Of a DNA stretch of 64,000 nucleotides, positions 26,232 to 35,594 are shown in pieces. The stretch covers positions 1-64,000 of the forward strand of contig JAWSUZ010000034.1 of assembly GCA_033852165.1 (NCBI GenBank), written 5' to 3'. Position 1 is the first letter of the stretch, and each line of letters opens with the position of its first letter. A program made the position numbers and the translations under genes. Under the pieces are notes generated by a model that saw nothing but the letters and a program-made list of their open reading frames with translations, had not been told where the DNA came from and ran no database searches. The stretch is from Agarilytica sp033852165. GTDB taxonomy: Bacteria > Pseudomonadota > Gammaproteobacteria > Pseudomonadales > Cellvibrionaceae.

Positions 26232-27977
26232 ATGAATCTGATGTATTTCTTCCGGTTAAAGCAATTTGCGTTAGCTTCTGCGCTCTGTTTTGGGTTAGGG
26301 CTTTCTCCTGCGCCGAGTGCAGCGGTAATTGATTCACATGTTCAGTCAACGGCTGAACTTCAGTATGGTTTAGTTCTATACGAATTTTTCCAACATCGAT
26401 TTTTCCCGTCATTGGTTGAAAATGCTTACTCGACCGCACAAGAAAATACCATAGCGCTGAGTGATGACGGAGAACTGTTGAAGGGCGGTCTTATGTTGTC
26501 TTACGGTATGGCTGACGAGGCGCGCAAAATTTTTGAAACTCTCTTAGAAGGTAGGGCGTCGTCTCTGGTTCGGAACCGAGCGTGGTATTTTTTGGCGCGT
26601 TTTTATTACAATAAATCTGACCTTTCAAATGCGACTCGTGCCTTAAACTATATCAGTGGCGAAATACCACAAGACTTGGTCTTTGATTATTATTACCTTT
26701 CTACGCTTGTCAAAATTAAAACAAATAGTGCTCTTTCTGACGCAGAATTTGACGAATCCATTGCGAAATCGCCCCAATATCCATATTTATTGTTTAACAA
26801 AGCGATAGGCCAACTAAAGCAGGGGAGGTTGGTCGACGCTGTTGCCAATCTTGAAACTGTCAAATCTTATGAAGGTCTTGAAGAAGAGTATTTAGTGCTT
26901 TCTGATAGGGCCAAATTAGCATTGGCGCAAATAGCGATGCAAAAAGACCGCTTCGATCAAGCATGGCTGTATCTCACTCAAATCCGTACGACAGGCTTGT
27001 ATTCTAATCGTGCATTACTGAATTATGCCTGGGCCGCGATTAAGGTAAAGCGTTTCCCAGATGCAACGGCGGCACTCAAATTGCTGAATAGGCGCAACAT
27101 TGCGAGCCCAGAAGTTCAAGAGGCAAAAGTTTTACTGGCTCATTTGTATGAGCAGGAGGGATCTCCACGAAAAGCCCTGAAGGCTAATCTACTTGCTATT
27201 AAAGATTTTAAAGTCGGTGTGGCGATGGTGGATGAAGCGCGCCGGATCATCGATAAGAAAGATGTGCCAGCAGAATTTATTACCAATATGGAGGCGATTG
27301 TCGATGATTCAGATTGGCATAGTTCCACGCCAAGTGTTGATTATAAAAACCTTACTCCATTTTTGATCGATTTAATGTCAGGTCATCCGTTCAATGAAAC
27401 CCTGAAAGAGTTAGCCGACTTATATTATTTACGTAAAAACTTAGAATATTGGCTTTTACAGGGTCGCGAGCATCTTGTGATTATGGAGAACTCTACAAAA
27501 AAAGCGTTTAATGATAAGAATTATGAATTAGTAAGGAATAGTGTCAAATTTAAAGAGCGTTTTAGTGAGCAAAAGGCTGAACTTAGTTTATTGAATCTAA
27601 CCCTGGCAAAAGAAGATCAAGCACGTATTGATGTTCTGCTCACGTCAACGAGTGAAGAGTTGTCTTTGTTTGAGGAGAAGGTGAAACTGTTTGATTCTCT
27701 TGAAAATGTATACACTTTGCCCAGCAATTATCGTTCTGAAATTAATTCTTTGCATCGACGCGTGAAAATGTTGTTGCAAAAAACTGAATTGAATATCGTT
27801 AAGCTAGAGCCTGTTATGCGCCAATTAGTGAAAACTGAACTTGATAAACATGAAGAGAGAATGAATTACTATTGGGCTCAATCTCGTTTAGCTAAGGCAC
27901 GACTCTACGATACAACTCTTTCAACCTTAAAAGATGCGCAGCGTAGTTTGAATGCTGAGTCAAGGGGAAAAAATTGA
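26232..27977 (+). CDS. Periplasmic TPR protein of the Glt-like operon
   Basis: 581 residues, signal peptide of about 29 residues (LASALCFGLGLSPAPSAA). The mature part is a helical TPR solenoid (KIFETLLEG, WYFLARFYYNKSDLSNATRAL, LNYAWAAIKVKRFPDATAALKLL) to about residue 350, followed by a long helical, coiled-coil-rich C-terminal region. TPR proteins of this size are periplasmic scaffolds in Agl-Glt machines. It starts 4 bp after the previous stop, and its own stop overlaps the next start (TTGA). Confidence 0.65.
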   Translation: MNLMYFFRLKQFALASALCFGLGLSPAPSAAVIDSHVQSTAELQYGLVLYEFFQHRFFPSLVENAYSTAQENTIALSDDGELLKGGLMLSYGMADEARKIFETLLEGRASSLVRNRAWYFLARFYYNKSDLSNATRALNYISGEIPQDLVFDYYYLSTLVKIKTNSALSDAEFDESIAKSPQYPYLLFNKAIGQLKQGRLVDAVANLETVKSYEGLEEEYLVLSDRAKLALAQIAMQKDRFDQAWLYLTQIRTTGLYSNRALLNYAWAAIKVKRFPDATAALKLLNRRNIASPEVQEAKVLLAHLYEQEGSPRKALKANLLAIKDFKVGVAMVDEARRIIDKKDVPAEFITNMEAIVDDSDWHSSTPSVDYKNLTPFLIDLMSGHPFNETLKELADLYYLRKNLEYWLLQGREHLVIMENSTKKAFNDKNYELVRNSVKFKERFSEQKAELSLLNLTLAKEDQARIDVLLTSTSEELSLFEEKVKLFDSLENVYTLPSNYRSEINSLHRRVKMLLQKTELNIVKLEPVMRQLVKTELDKHEERMNYYWAQSRLAKARLYDTTLSTLKDAQRSLNAESRGKN

Positions 27978-30865
27978 TCCGTTCAATATTTCTGAAAAGA
28001 GCTCTTGTCAGAGGGTGCGTGTGCGCGGTGAGTCTAATTGTACTTTATTCCTGTACATCAACTAATACGCAAACTTTGGGTCAGCTTCGTTACGAAGAAG
28101 ACGTTGAACAAGAAATTGAATTTGAAAAGCTTTCCCACGAAGAGGTGATTGAAGAATATAAAGAGCTGATCGACCTATTTGAAGATAAAAAGCTAAAAGA
28201 ACGAATAGAACGAAGAATTGCCGATGTTTACATGATGGGGGCGGTTGAGGATCAAATAGATTCGAATCAGGAAGATGACGATGATGAAACGAGTGAGTAC
28301 GTTGCAGCAATAAAAGCGTACCGTAATATTCTAGAACGTTACCCGAATTCGCCCGATAACGCTGAGGTGTTTTATCAGTTGGCGAAAGCATATGACTTGG
28401 AAGGTCAGCAGCGTGAAGCTATGGGTATGTTAACTGAATTGGTTCGACGCCATCCTGGGTACGTGAATATCTCCGAGGCTCACTTTCGAAAAGCAGACAT
28501 CCATTTTAACTGGCAGGAATATGATAAAGCTAAAGTATCGTATCTGGCGGTAACTCATTTATCTACGGGGCGAATACTATTAAACGCTTATTACATGCTG
28601 GGTTGGGTTCATTATAAACAGTTAGCTTTTGAGTCTGGAGTGAACGCTTTTGCCTTTGTGTTAAATACTATTTTAACTGACGGTCGGGACATGGCAACGC
28701 TAGACAAGGCCGAGAGGCCATTGGTTGAAGATGCGATACACTCTATGAGCTTGGCCCTTGATAAAATTGGCGGAGCCGAAGCTATTGAGGAAACCCCATC
28801 GATTGCGACTCGATATTACGGGTGGATGCTATACGACCACTTGGGTGACTACTATCTTGAAAAAGAATTATACGAGCAGTCGGCAAAAACCTTTAGGCAC
28901 TTTGTTAGGTCATTCCCTAAGGCTAAAGAATCGCCATCTTTGCATTACAAACTTATTCATGCGTACACAAAAGGTAAGTTCCCGAGGCAGGCTTTAGTTG
29001 AAAAGGAGCGCTATGTTCGTGGCTATGGTGTGAATTCTAATTACCCAGGTAATGAAGAGGGAATTCGAGAAGAAATCACATCTCAGCTAATCGTCTTTCT
29101 GGATGAGTTGGCGACCTTTAACTACACGGAAGGCCAAACACTTGTCGGCGCGATCAAAAAAGAAAAAGATGCGAAAAGGGGTAATGTAGATCCCTTAAAA
29201 ATTGAGACATATTCGAAAGATGCAATTGTCTCCTTTACTCGTGCAGCGGGTTTTTACGGCGAGTATATCCAGACCTTTCCTGAGGATGATCGTGTAGATG
29301 CTGTTCGCTTCCTAAAAGCTGAATCTCATTTTCAAGCGTATCAGTACCTTGAAGCTGCTGAAGATTACGAGTGGGTAGCATACTCTCCAATCGGCTCAAG
29401 TGCTGAAGAAGATGCTGCGGATTCGGGTTACGCAGCGATTATTGCTTATCAAAAACATATTGATTCAGCGGCGATTAAAAAGAGCAAGCGGAAGGTTTCT
29501 CTGTTCAGTGCTATTGCAGTGGAAAGCATGCTGCGTTTTTCGAAAAAGTTTGACGCGGATGAGCGGTCACCGACAGTACTAACAAATGCTGCTGAATACC
29601 TGTTTGGACTAAATCAATACGAAAGAGCAATAAGTGTCGCGCAAGACCTAGTTTCCGCTGAAACCCTCGATAAAACCTTAATGAAAACAGCCTTCGGAAT
29701 TATGGCGCATTCATTTTTTAAGTTAGAGCGTTATGTTGAAGCTGAGCACAGTTATGTGAGTCAGCGAGGCTTAGTGACGGTGGAGTCTAATGAATACACT
29801 AAAATTTCTGAGCGTATTGCGGCGACGGTATTTAAAAATTCTGCAGTGGTAGAAGCGACTCAAGGTAAGCGAGCGGCTGCCTTTGAGTTGTTGAAATTGA
29901 AGACGCTTACGCCTAATTCACCAATTCGAATTACCGCTCAATATGATGCCGCAACAATTCTATTGGGTATCAGTGAGTGGGGCTTGGCAATTGCGGAGCT
30001 TCAGGAATTGTCGCGCCTATATCCCGATCATGAGTTGGCGGTAGAGTTTCCGCGTAAGCTCGCTTTGGCATTTGAGAAAAATGTCGATTGGGCGAAGGCT
30101 GCGAATACTTATCTGGGACTTTATAAACGTGATCCAGATCCCGAAATTAAGCGGGAAGGTTTGTTTTTAGCGGCGATGATGTTTGAAAAGGCGACGGATT
30201 ATGAGTTGGCCATCAAGTACTTTAAGCGTTACGCCTATAATTACGAAGAGCCCTTCGATACACGTATGGAAGCTCGGTATCATTTAGCGACTAATTACGA
30301 GTCGATAGATGAGATGGGGAAGCATCTGTACTGGCTGCGGCGTATTATAGCTGGAGATTCTAAGGCAGGTGAACTTAGAACTGAAAGAAGCCGTTGGCTG
30401 GGTGCTTGGTCGAATGCAAAATACGGGGACTATTTCGCCTTCGAGTTTCGCAAGAAAAAGCTTCGCCAGCCATTACAAAGAAGTTTACCGAAAAAACAGG
30501 AGTTTTTTAAAAACGCTTCTGATCGGTACCAAAAAGCAGCTGATTATGGAATTCTTGAATTTGTGACAATGTCGAGCTACAAAATCGGTATTCTGTACGA
30601 AACTTTCGCTACGCACCTTAGAGGGGCGCCTAAGCCATCAGGCCTTAGTAGTAGTGATATTCTGCTTTATGCTGAGATAATCGACGAGCAAGCCGCTCCA
30701 TTTGATGAGTTGGCGGTTGAGGTTCATCAAGCAAATTTAGACAAAGCATGGGAAGGCCATTTTAATTCATGGATTGCACAGAGTTTTGGTGCATTGAGTA
30801 AACTTTATCCGGATCGCTACAACAAGCAGGAAGTTGGAGTGACATACGGTGAAGAGATAAGGTGA
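27974..30865 (+). CDS. Large TPR lipoprotein (GltD/AgmU-like)
   Basis: A TTG start overlaps the previous stop by 4 bp. The 963-residue product has a lipoprotein signal with lipobox LYSC at residues 24-27 followed by TSTN. Many TPR repeats are visible (EVFYQLAKAYDLEGQQREAMGML, YYMLGWVHYKQLAFESGVNAF, AAMMFEKATDYELAIKYFKRYA), interrupted by an acidic segment (EDDDDETSE, near 95). In Myxococcus the largest TPR protein of the gliding complex (GltD, formerly AgmU) spans the periplasm; similar size, repeats and neighbours suggest the same scaffold role. Homology is inferred from architecture and context. Confidence 0.65.
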   Translation: MIRSIFLKRALVRGCVCAVSLIVLYSCTSTNTQTLGQLRYEEDVEQEIEFEKLSHEEVIEEYKELIDLFEDKKLKERIERRIADVYMMGAVEDQIDSNQEDDDDETSEYVAAIKAYRNILERYPNSPDNAEVFYQLAKAYDLEGQQREAMGMLTELVRRHPGYVNISEAHFRKADIHFNWQEYDKAKVSYLAVTHLSTGRILLNAYYMLGWVHYKQLAFESGVNAFAFVLNTILTDGRDMATLDKAERPLVEDAIHSMSLALDKIGGAEAIEETPSIATRYYGWMLYDHLGDYYLEKELYEQSAKTFRHFVRSFPKAKESPSLHYKLIHAYTKGKFPRQALVEKERYVRGYGVNSNYPGNEEGIREEITSQLIVFLDELATFNYTEGQTLVGAIKKEKDAKRGNVDPLKIETYSKDAIVSFTRAAGFYGEYIQTFPEDDRVDAVRFLKAESHFQAYQYLEAAEDYEWVAYSPIGSSAEEDAADSGYAAIIAYQKHIDSAAIKKSKRKVSLFSAIAVESMLRFSKKFDADERSPTVLTNAAEYLFGLNQYERAISVAQDLVSAETLDKTLMKTAFGIMAHSFFKLERYVEAEHSYVSQRGLVTVESNEYTKISERIAATVFKNSAVVEATQGKRAAAFELLKLKTLTPNSPIRITAQYDAATILLGISEWGLAIAELQELSRLYPDHELAVEFPRKLALAFEKNVDWAKAANTYLGLYKRDPDPEIKREGLFLAAMMFEKATDYELAIKYFKRYAYNYEEPFDTRMEARYHLATNYESIDEMGKHLYWLRRIIAGDSKAGELRTERSRWLGAWSNAKYGDYFAFEFRKKKLRQPLQRSLPKKQEFFKNASDRYQKAADYGILEFVTMSSYKIGILYETFATHLRGAPKPSGLSSSDILLYAEIIDEQAAPFDELAVEVHQANLDKAWEGHFNSWIAQSFGALSKLYPDRYNKQEVGVTYGEEIR

Positions 30866-31617
30866 TGAAAACGATGTTGATGTTAAAAGCAGTTTTTACG
30901 GCAGTTTCGCTACTTTTATTATTCGGTTGTGGTGGCGTTGGAATCAAAAACGATTTAGATGTCACCGCCGCTCCAGAGTTAATAGATACGAGTGGTTATT
31001 TACCTGTACAGGAATACGATGAGAAAACCGCGAGTTTCCTCCCCTATGAGCCCCAAGAGAACCCTTATTTGGCGCTAGAAGGCCGTATAAATAAAGACGC
31101 TGTAACTAAGTTTATAGATGCCCGTCGATCCTATCGTCAAAAGGAATACGATGATGTTGAATCGCTGCTAGCTGAAATTGTTGTCATTGATGAATCCCTT
31201 TCTGGTCCTTGGGTGATGCGAGGTGATATTTCGACGGAAAATCACGATTTGGAAACTGCCGTTACTTATTATCAAAAAGCCCTTGAGGTGAATTCAAAAA
31301 ATTTAAATGCTTATATACGCCTCGCAAAAACTCAACGTTTGTTGGGGCGCTTTATTCAGGCGCAAAACACCTATGCTGAGGCTTTACGCGTCTGGGAAGA
31401 CTTTCCTGAAGCGCACTTAAATTTGGGTGTTTTGTATGATATTTATCTAAACCGTCCGTTACGTGCTCAAAAGCATATGGAAGCATATGTCTTTTTGTCT
31501 GAAGACGAAGACGCAACTGTTGGGCGCTGGTTGCAAGAAATTCAGCAGAGAACTGGGGTTGCGTCGAACTTAACTCAGCAGCGACAAGGGCCAGAGCCTT
31601 CCATTTCGGCGAACTAA
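30865..31617 (+). CDS. Small TPR lipoprotein (GltE-like)
   Basis: ATG 30865 shares a base with the preceding stop; GTG 30862 is an alternative. The 250-residue product has lipobox LFGC near residue 22 and about four TPRs (YDDVESLLAEIVVID, GPWVMRGDISTENHDLETAVTYY, LNAYIRLAKTQRLLGRFIQAQNTY, PEAHLNLGVLYDIY). A short TPR lipoprotein following a large TPR protein is the order seen for GltE in myxobacterial gliding clusters. Likely outer-membrane-anchored and facing the periplasm. Confidence 0.65.
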   Translation: MKTMLMLKAVFTAVSLLLLFGCGGVGIKNDLDVTAAPELIDTSGYLPVQEYDEKTASFLPYEPQENPYLALEGRINKDAVTKFIDARRSYRQKEYDDVESLLAEIVVIDESLSGPWVMRGDISTENHDLETAVTYYQKALEVNSKNLNAYIRLAKTQRLLGRFIQAQNTYAEALRVWEDFPEAHLNLGVLYDIYLNRPLRAQKHMEAYVFLSEDEDATVGRWLQEIQQRTGVASNLTQQRQGPEPSISAN

Positions 31618-31618
31618 T

Positions 31619-31942
31619 ATGAAAATTCAGCGATTTTTAATATTGATTTGTGTAGTATCTTCGATCGGTTTTGCTGAAGACGGGAGTAAAAAGACTGCCG
31701 AAGCCGTTGATGTATCGGAAGAGCCGACTCTCTATTTGGAGTCGACACTCATTGGTGACAAAGAGCAGCCGACAGTCAGCTATTTTATTCCCTGGAAAGA
31801 AACTGGGACACCTGACAAATTGCACTGGAATATAGAGCAAAAAAACGACAAAACATTGGATTTGATAGATCGCGATATTATGGTGCGCTCTATGTCAATT
31901 TACGATGAACTCGACATGGAAAGCATGTTGGGAAAAGAATAA
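31619..31942 (+). CDS. Small exported protein of the Glt-like operon
   Basis: 107 residues: signal peptide MKIQRFLILICVVSSIGFA, then an acidic/neutral mature domain (TLYLESTLIGDKEQPTVSYF, KLHWNIEQKND) ending MESMLGKE. The start lies 1 bp after the previous stop, so translation is coupled. No family recognised. Its fixed place between the TPR lipoprotein and the proton-channel genes argues for a periplasmic accessory of the complex. Confidence 0.6.
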   Translation: MKIQRFLILICVVSSIGFAEDGSKKTAEAVDVSEEPTLYLESTLIGDKEQPTVSYFIPWKETGTPDKLHWNIEQKNDKTLDLIDRDIMVRSMSIYDELDMESMLGKE

Positions 31943-32006
31943 TAATGAGTAGCTGCTCCTTGTGGAGAGCACGATTTTCTAGTTAATGATTTAAAGAGAA
32001 AAAGTC

Positions 32007-32873
32007 ATGGTCGATATATACAGCACAATCGCACGTTTTTTTCAGGACGGCGGTTTTTTCATTTACCCGATTGCGTTCGTGCTAGCCGTTGGGTTGGCAA
32101 TTTCTTTAGAGCGTTGGGTATATTTGACTCGTGAACGCTATCGCAATATCAAAGCTTTTGGCGACTTTTTACCGTTGTTGCGCACGACTGATTTAGAGAA
32201 AATGCAGCTATACACGCGTGAAGTAAGTGTTCCGGTTACGCGCATCATTGGTTGCGGCCTTGATATGATGAAGGTATCTAAACAAAGAGCTGATATAGAA
32301 AACTCTATGAGTGAAGGTATGCTCGAAACGATGCCTCGTATTGAGGAGCGTACTGGCTATTTAGCTGTGCTGGCGAATATTGCGACCTTACTGGGTCTGC
32401 TGGGAACTATTATTGGTTTGATTGGCGCATTTACGGCTGTGGCAAATGCTGATCCCGCTGAAAAATCTGAGTTGCTTTCACTATCTATCTCTGTCGCGAT
32501 GAATACAACGGCATTTGGTTTGATTTCAGCAATACCTCTTCTTGTGTTACATGCCGTTCTGCAAAGCAAGACCACCAAAATTGTCACAAGTATAGAAATG
32601 GCAGCGGTTAAATTTCTAAATATCATGACGATTCATCGTCTAATAGAGGCCGGTATGCCAAGACCTAATGTAGTCAGTGCTTTCAGTCAGGTTCAACCTG
32701 AGGCGCCTGTTCCCGTGGCTGAGGCTGCAGTAGAAGTGACTCAAGCGGAAGCTGTTCAAGAAGAGCCTGCTCAGCATGATACTAATCCAGAGCCAGAAGC
32801 AAATGCTGACGATGTTAGTGACGAACAGGCCGAGTCTAGTGAGGATGAAGACTCGTCAGAAAAGACTAATTAA
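32007..32873 (+). CDS. MotA/TolQ/ExbB proton-channel family protein (AglR-like)
   Basis: 288 residues with three membrane spans: about 18-37 (IYPIAFVLAVGLAISLE), 119-145 (LAVLANIATLLGLLGTIIGL) and 160-186 (SISVAMNTTAFGLISAIPLL), with the large cytoplasmic loop between the first and second and the conserved Thr/Gly pattern of the channel. The C-terminal 75 residues form an acidic Glu/Ala tail not found in ordinary ExbB. With the two ExbD-like proteins downstream it would form a proton-driven stator like AglRQS, energising the trans-envelope complex. Confidence 0.85.
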   Translation: MVDIYSTIARFFQDGGFFIYPIAFVLAVGLAISLERWVYLTRERYRNIKAFGDFLPLLRTTDLEKMQLYTREVSVPVTRIIGCGLDMMKVSKQRADIENSMSEGMLETMPRIEERTGYLAVLANIATLLGLLGTIIGLIGAFTAVANADPAEKSELLSLSISVAMNTTAFGLISAIPLLVLHAVLQSKTTKIVTSIEMAAVKFLNIMTIHRLIEAGMPRPNVVSAFSQVQPEAPVPVAEAAVEVTQAEAVQEEPAQHDTNPEPEANADDVSDEQAESSEDEDSSEKTN

Positions 32874-32887
32874 GAGTTTTTCATCAG

Positions 32888-33475
32888 ATGAACTTTAAAT
32901 ATAAACACAAAGTCGAAAGTGACGCTGATATTGATGTTACCTCGTTCATGAATTTGATGATCGTGTTAGTGCCAGTATTGTTGTTGAGCATGACGTTTAC
33001 GCAAACGACAGTGATTGAAGTGAAGTTGCCTGAGCTTACTGGCGGCGAGTTTGAAACAGATGACCCTCAATCCAAGTTGGAGGTGGAGATATCTGAGACT
33101 GGGTTTCGAGTCTTTTATCCTGAGAATACCTTGATTCAAAATATTCCCTTGTTGCAGGCGTCTGCGGATACAATTGCTGCTGATGTAGATGCTACTGATG
33201 AAAATGGCGAACTTGATGCCGTGCCAAAAACAACAAGGAGTTACGATTATCGACAGTTGTCTTTTGTCCTGCAAGCCATTAAGCAGCAGGTCAGTGAAAA
33301 ACGAGATATTTTATTGCGCTCCGAATTGGATATTGATTATCAATACATTATTGGCACCATGGATACTTTAAAGTCTTATCGTACCGTTGTGGTGGCTAGC
33401 GTAGTTGAAATTGAGTTGTTCCCAGAAATTTCTTTAGATGATTCTCGAACCGTGGTGAAGACTCGATTACAATGA
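32888..33475 (+). CDS. ExbD/TolR-like protein with Asp-to-Asn in the membrane helix
   Basis: 195 residues, one N-terminal span (about 20-38). The helix DIDVTSFMNLMIVLVPVLL aligns position by position with ExbD's INVTPFIDVMLVLLIIFM, so the proton-carrying Asp is Asn22 here. The periplasmic part has a TolR/ExbD fold interrupted by an acidic insert near 100 (DVDATDENGELDA). It overlaps the second ExbD gene by 4 bp. Probably a structural stator subunit that does not itself carry protons. Confidence 0.8.
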   Translation: MNFKYKHKVESDADIDVTSFMNLMIVLVPVLLLSMTFTQTTVIEVKLPELTGGEFETDDPQSKLEVEISETGFRVFYPENTLIQNIPLLQASADTIAADVDATDENGELDAVPKTTRSYDYRQLSFVLQAIKQQVSEKRDILLRSELDIDYQYIIGTMDTLKSYRTVVVASVVEIELFPEISLDDSRTVVKTRLQ

Positions 33476-34017
33476 TTAGTTCAACCATATTTTATCCCAG
33501 AAAAAAACCCTCTGGGTCACCTAAGTTAAGCTTGGTGGCTCTTATGGATATTTTCACCATTTTAGTTTTCTTTCTATTGTTAAATTCTGGCGAAGCACAA
33601 AAAATTGATGACGCGAAGTTTGTGCACCTGCCTAACTCCACTAAAGGCGAAGTGCCTCACGAAGAGCTTATGGTTCTAGTTAATCGTGAAGAAATTTGGG
33701 TGGGAAAGGAAAAAATTGCAAATGTTGCAGATGTAGTTACCGGCCCAGAAGATATTATTGAAGCGCTAGAGGCAAAATTAATTGAGCACCGTGAAAAACT
33801 CGGTGAGCTAACGCCTTTTCAAGAAAAAAACGGGCTTGCTGTAATCATTATGGGCGACAAAGAAGCACCTTTCTTCCTCTTGAAAAGCGTCATGGCTACC
33901 TGCCGTAAACAGTCATTTTTTAATATTTCTCTTGCTGTTAATCGGGTGGTAGATTCTTCTTCCCCTTTTCGTGCTTCTCCCGTCAGTGCAGGTTCCGGTG
34001 GGGGCGATGAGGGGTAA
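33472..34017 (+). CDS. ExbD/TolR-like protein with intact membrane Asp
   Basis: 181 residues, one span at about 20-38 reading LSLVALMDIFTILVFFLLL, where Asp26 is the expected proton carrier. The periplasmic domain contains LMVLVNREEIWVG and a glycine/serine-rich C-terminus. ATG overlaps the previous gene (ATGA), and the stop shares a base with the AgmX-like start. It pairs with the Asn-variant ExbD and the TolQ-like channel as an AglRQS-type energy module. Confidence 0.8.
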   Translation: MISSTIFYPRKKPSGSPKLSLVALMDIFTILVFFLLLNSGEAQKIDDAKFVHLPNSTKGEVPHEELMVLVNREEIWVGKEKIANVADVVTGPEDIIEALEAKLIEHREKLGELTPFQEKNGLAVIIMGDKEAPFFLLKSVMATCRKQSFFNISLAVNRVVDSSSPFRASPVSAGSGGGDEG

Positions 34018-34973
34018 TGACAACCTTATCTATTAATTCTCCTTATGCTCTCGATCTGCAATTACCTTGGCAGGAAGACGAACGGCAAAAAGAAAAATTT
34101 AAGCGCACGCTGTTAAGGTTTGTTGTTCCTCTATTGCTGTTGTTTTTGGTGATTCCATGGCTGCCGACGATTGATAAGGATTATGAAGAGCGTGAGCTAG
34201 ATATTGTAAAAATGAAGATAGTGCTTGAGCCTATCATTATCGAGCCTGAGTCAACGCCAGAGCCTGTTTCTGTTAAGCCAAAGCCCAAGCCGAAAAAGAT
34301 CGATCAGCCCTTACAAAAGAAAGATGCTAAGCCAAAAGACGCAAAGACAATTGCGAAAGAGAAAAAAAAGAAAACCATTGTAGAGGCGCAAGGTTTGGCT
34401 GCGCTTTCGAGTGAGCTTAATTCTTTGCGGCAATCTTTAGATCTGTCGAAATTACAGAAAAAGAATGTTTCTACTAGTACAGGCGGTAAAATCGCACGAG
34501 CAGATAGCACGGTTTTGGGGAGTGATAAGCTCAATCAAAGAAGTGAAGGCATTATTGTCGATGAGTCGATGATGAAGCGTGAAAATGTTGCTTTGGCTGC
34601 ACATAAATCCGCTACGCTGGATGGGTTTATTGATGATGGAGCGCCTCTGACTGACAGTTCAAATTTTTATTCTGACCTCAAGGGGTATCGTTCAACGGAA
34701 TCTATTAGGCGTATCATTGAGGCCGGTAAGAGTCGGGTGAACATGCTTTATCAGCGTGAGTTGCGGGTTGCGCCAGGTCTAGCTGGTGTTTTTGTATTTG
34801 AACTTGTTATACAGCCAAGTGGTGAAGTGACGGGGTTAAAGATCGTTTCAAGCGAGTTAAACTCTCCCGAGCTTGAGAAAAAGATCCTTTTGACAATTCA
34901 GAAATTGGATTTTGGCGTTCAGGAGGTTTCGTCTCAGCGTATAAGTTATAAGTTTAATTTGTTGCCAGGCTAA
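34017..34973 (+). CDS. AgmX/PglI C-terminal-domain, TonB-like protein (GltG-like)
   Basis: 318 residues. A short cytoplasmic N-terminus is followed by one span (about 29-47, LLRFVVPLLLLFLVIPWLP), a Pro/Lys-rich periplasmic spacer (about 74-120) as in TonB, and a C-terminal domain with SIRRIIEAGKSRVNMLYQRE, APGLAGVFVFELVIQPSGEV and KKILLTIQKLDFGV. That C-terminal pattern defines the AgmX/PglI tail found in myxobacterial gliding proteins. It would couple the proton channel to periplasmic TPR and outer-membrane parts. Last gene of the operon; start overlaps the ExbD stop (taATG). Confidence 0.8.
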   Translation: MTTLSINSPYALDLQLPWQEDERQKEKFKRTLLRFVVPLLLLFLVIPWLPTIDKDYEERELDIVKMKIVLEPIIIEPESTPEPVSVKPKPKPKKIDQPLQKKDAKPKDAKTIAKEKKKKTIVEAQGLAALSSELNSLRQSLDLSKLQKKNVSTSTGGKIARADSTVLGSDKLNQRSEGIIVDESMMKRENVALAAHKSATLDGFIDDGAPLTDSSNFYSDLKGYRSTESIRRIIEAGKSRVNMLYQRELRVAPGLAGVFVFELVIQPSGEVTGLKIVSSELNSPELEKKILLTIQKLDFGVQEVSSQRISYKFNLLPG

Positions 34974-35059
34974 TTTTTGTTTCTATTTGTTGTATATGCA
35001 GTGGTGTTGTGAGCGCCGTAAAGCTTGATTAAAGGGGGCTCAGTTATCCTGAAATAAGA

Positions 35060-35140
35060 AAGACAAATTCTTCAGACCTTACCGGGGTTGGATTTCGGAG
35101 TGCAGGATGCGCCCTCTAATTTTTTTGTACGTTTAATTTT
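35060..35140 (+). pseudogene. Possible relic of a second AgmX-like 3' end
   Basis: ttggatttcggagtgcagga (35089-35108) resembles ttggattttggcgttcagga within the intact gene near 34906-34925, and a gtttaattt stretch follows in both. Only about 80 bp can be compared and no frame stays open, so a decayed tail duplication is a tentative reading. The rest of 34974-35594 has a tttaaccg/cggttaaa inverted repeat (35165-35216) and a tandem tttctaatgc, but no gene. Confidence 0.3.
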
Positions 35141-35594
35141 CTGTACTCTACGGATTGGCTGAATTTTAACCGGCGACCAAAATAACTCCCTAATATAGCG
35201 AGTTTTTGGCGGTTAAAGCCTAATGTTTTCGAGGCGCGCTTCTAATTTTCTCGTAATTTTTCTAATGCTTTTCTAATGCTTTTCAGTTTGTGTTCATTTT
35301 TTCGGGTAAAAGTATTAGGCGGTAAGTCGGTTCTATCGATATGTTCAATATGTTTGGGGGAGGGCATCGTTTTTATAGAATTACTAGTTAGTTGATATTT
35401 TTATAATTTGTAATTACAGGGAAATAAAGGCGTCAAACCAAGTTTACAGATGCTTATAAGCCGTAACTACCTCACAGTTTTAACCTTTCTTTTATCCTTC
35501 TTCCGCCTTTTGAGAACCGCTTCCGGACTCATGCTTTTGTATTAGAGATAATAGGGCGTATCTGATAAAGCATTCGTGGTGCGGTTTAGTGATT

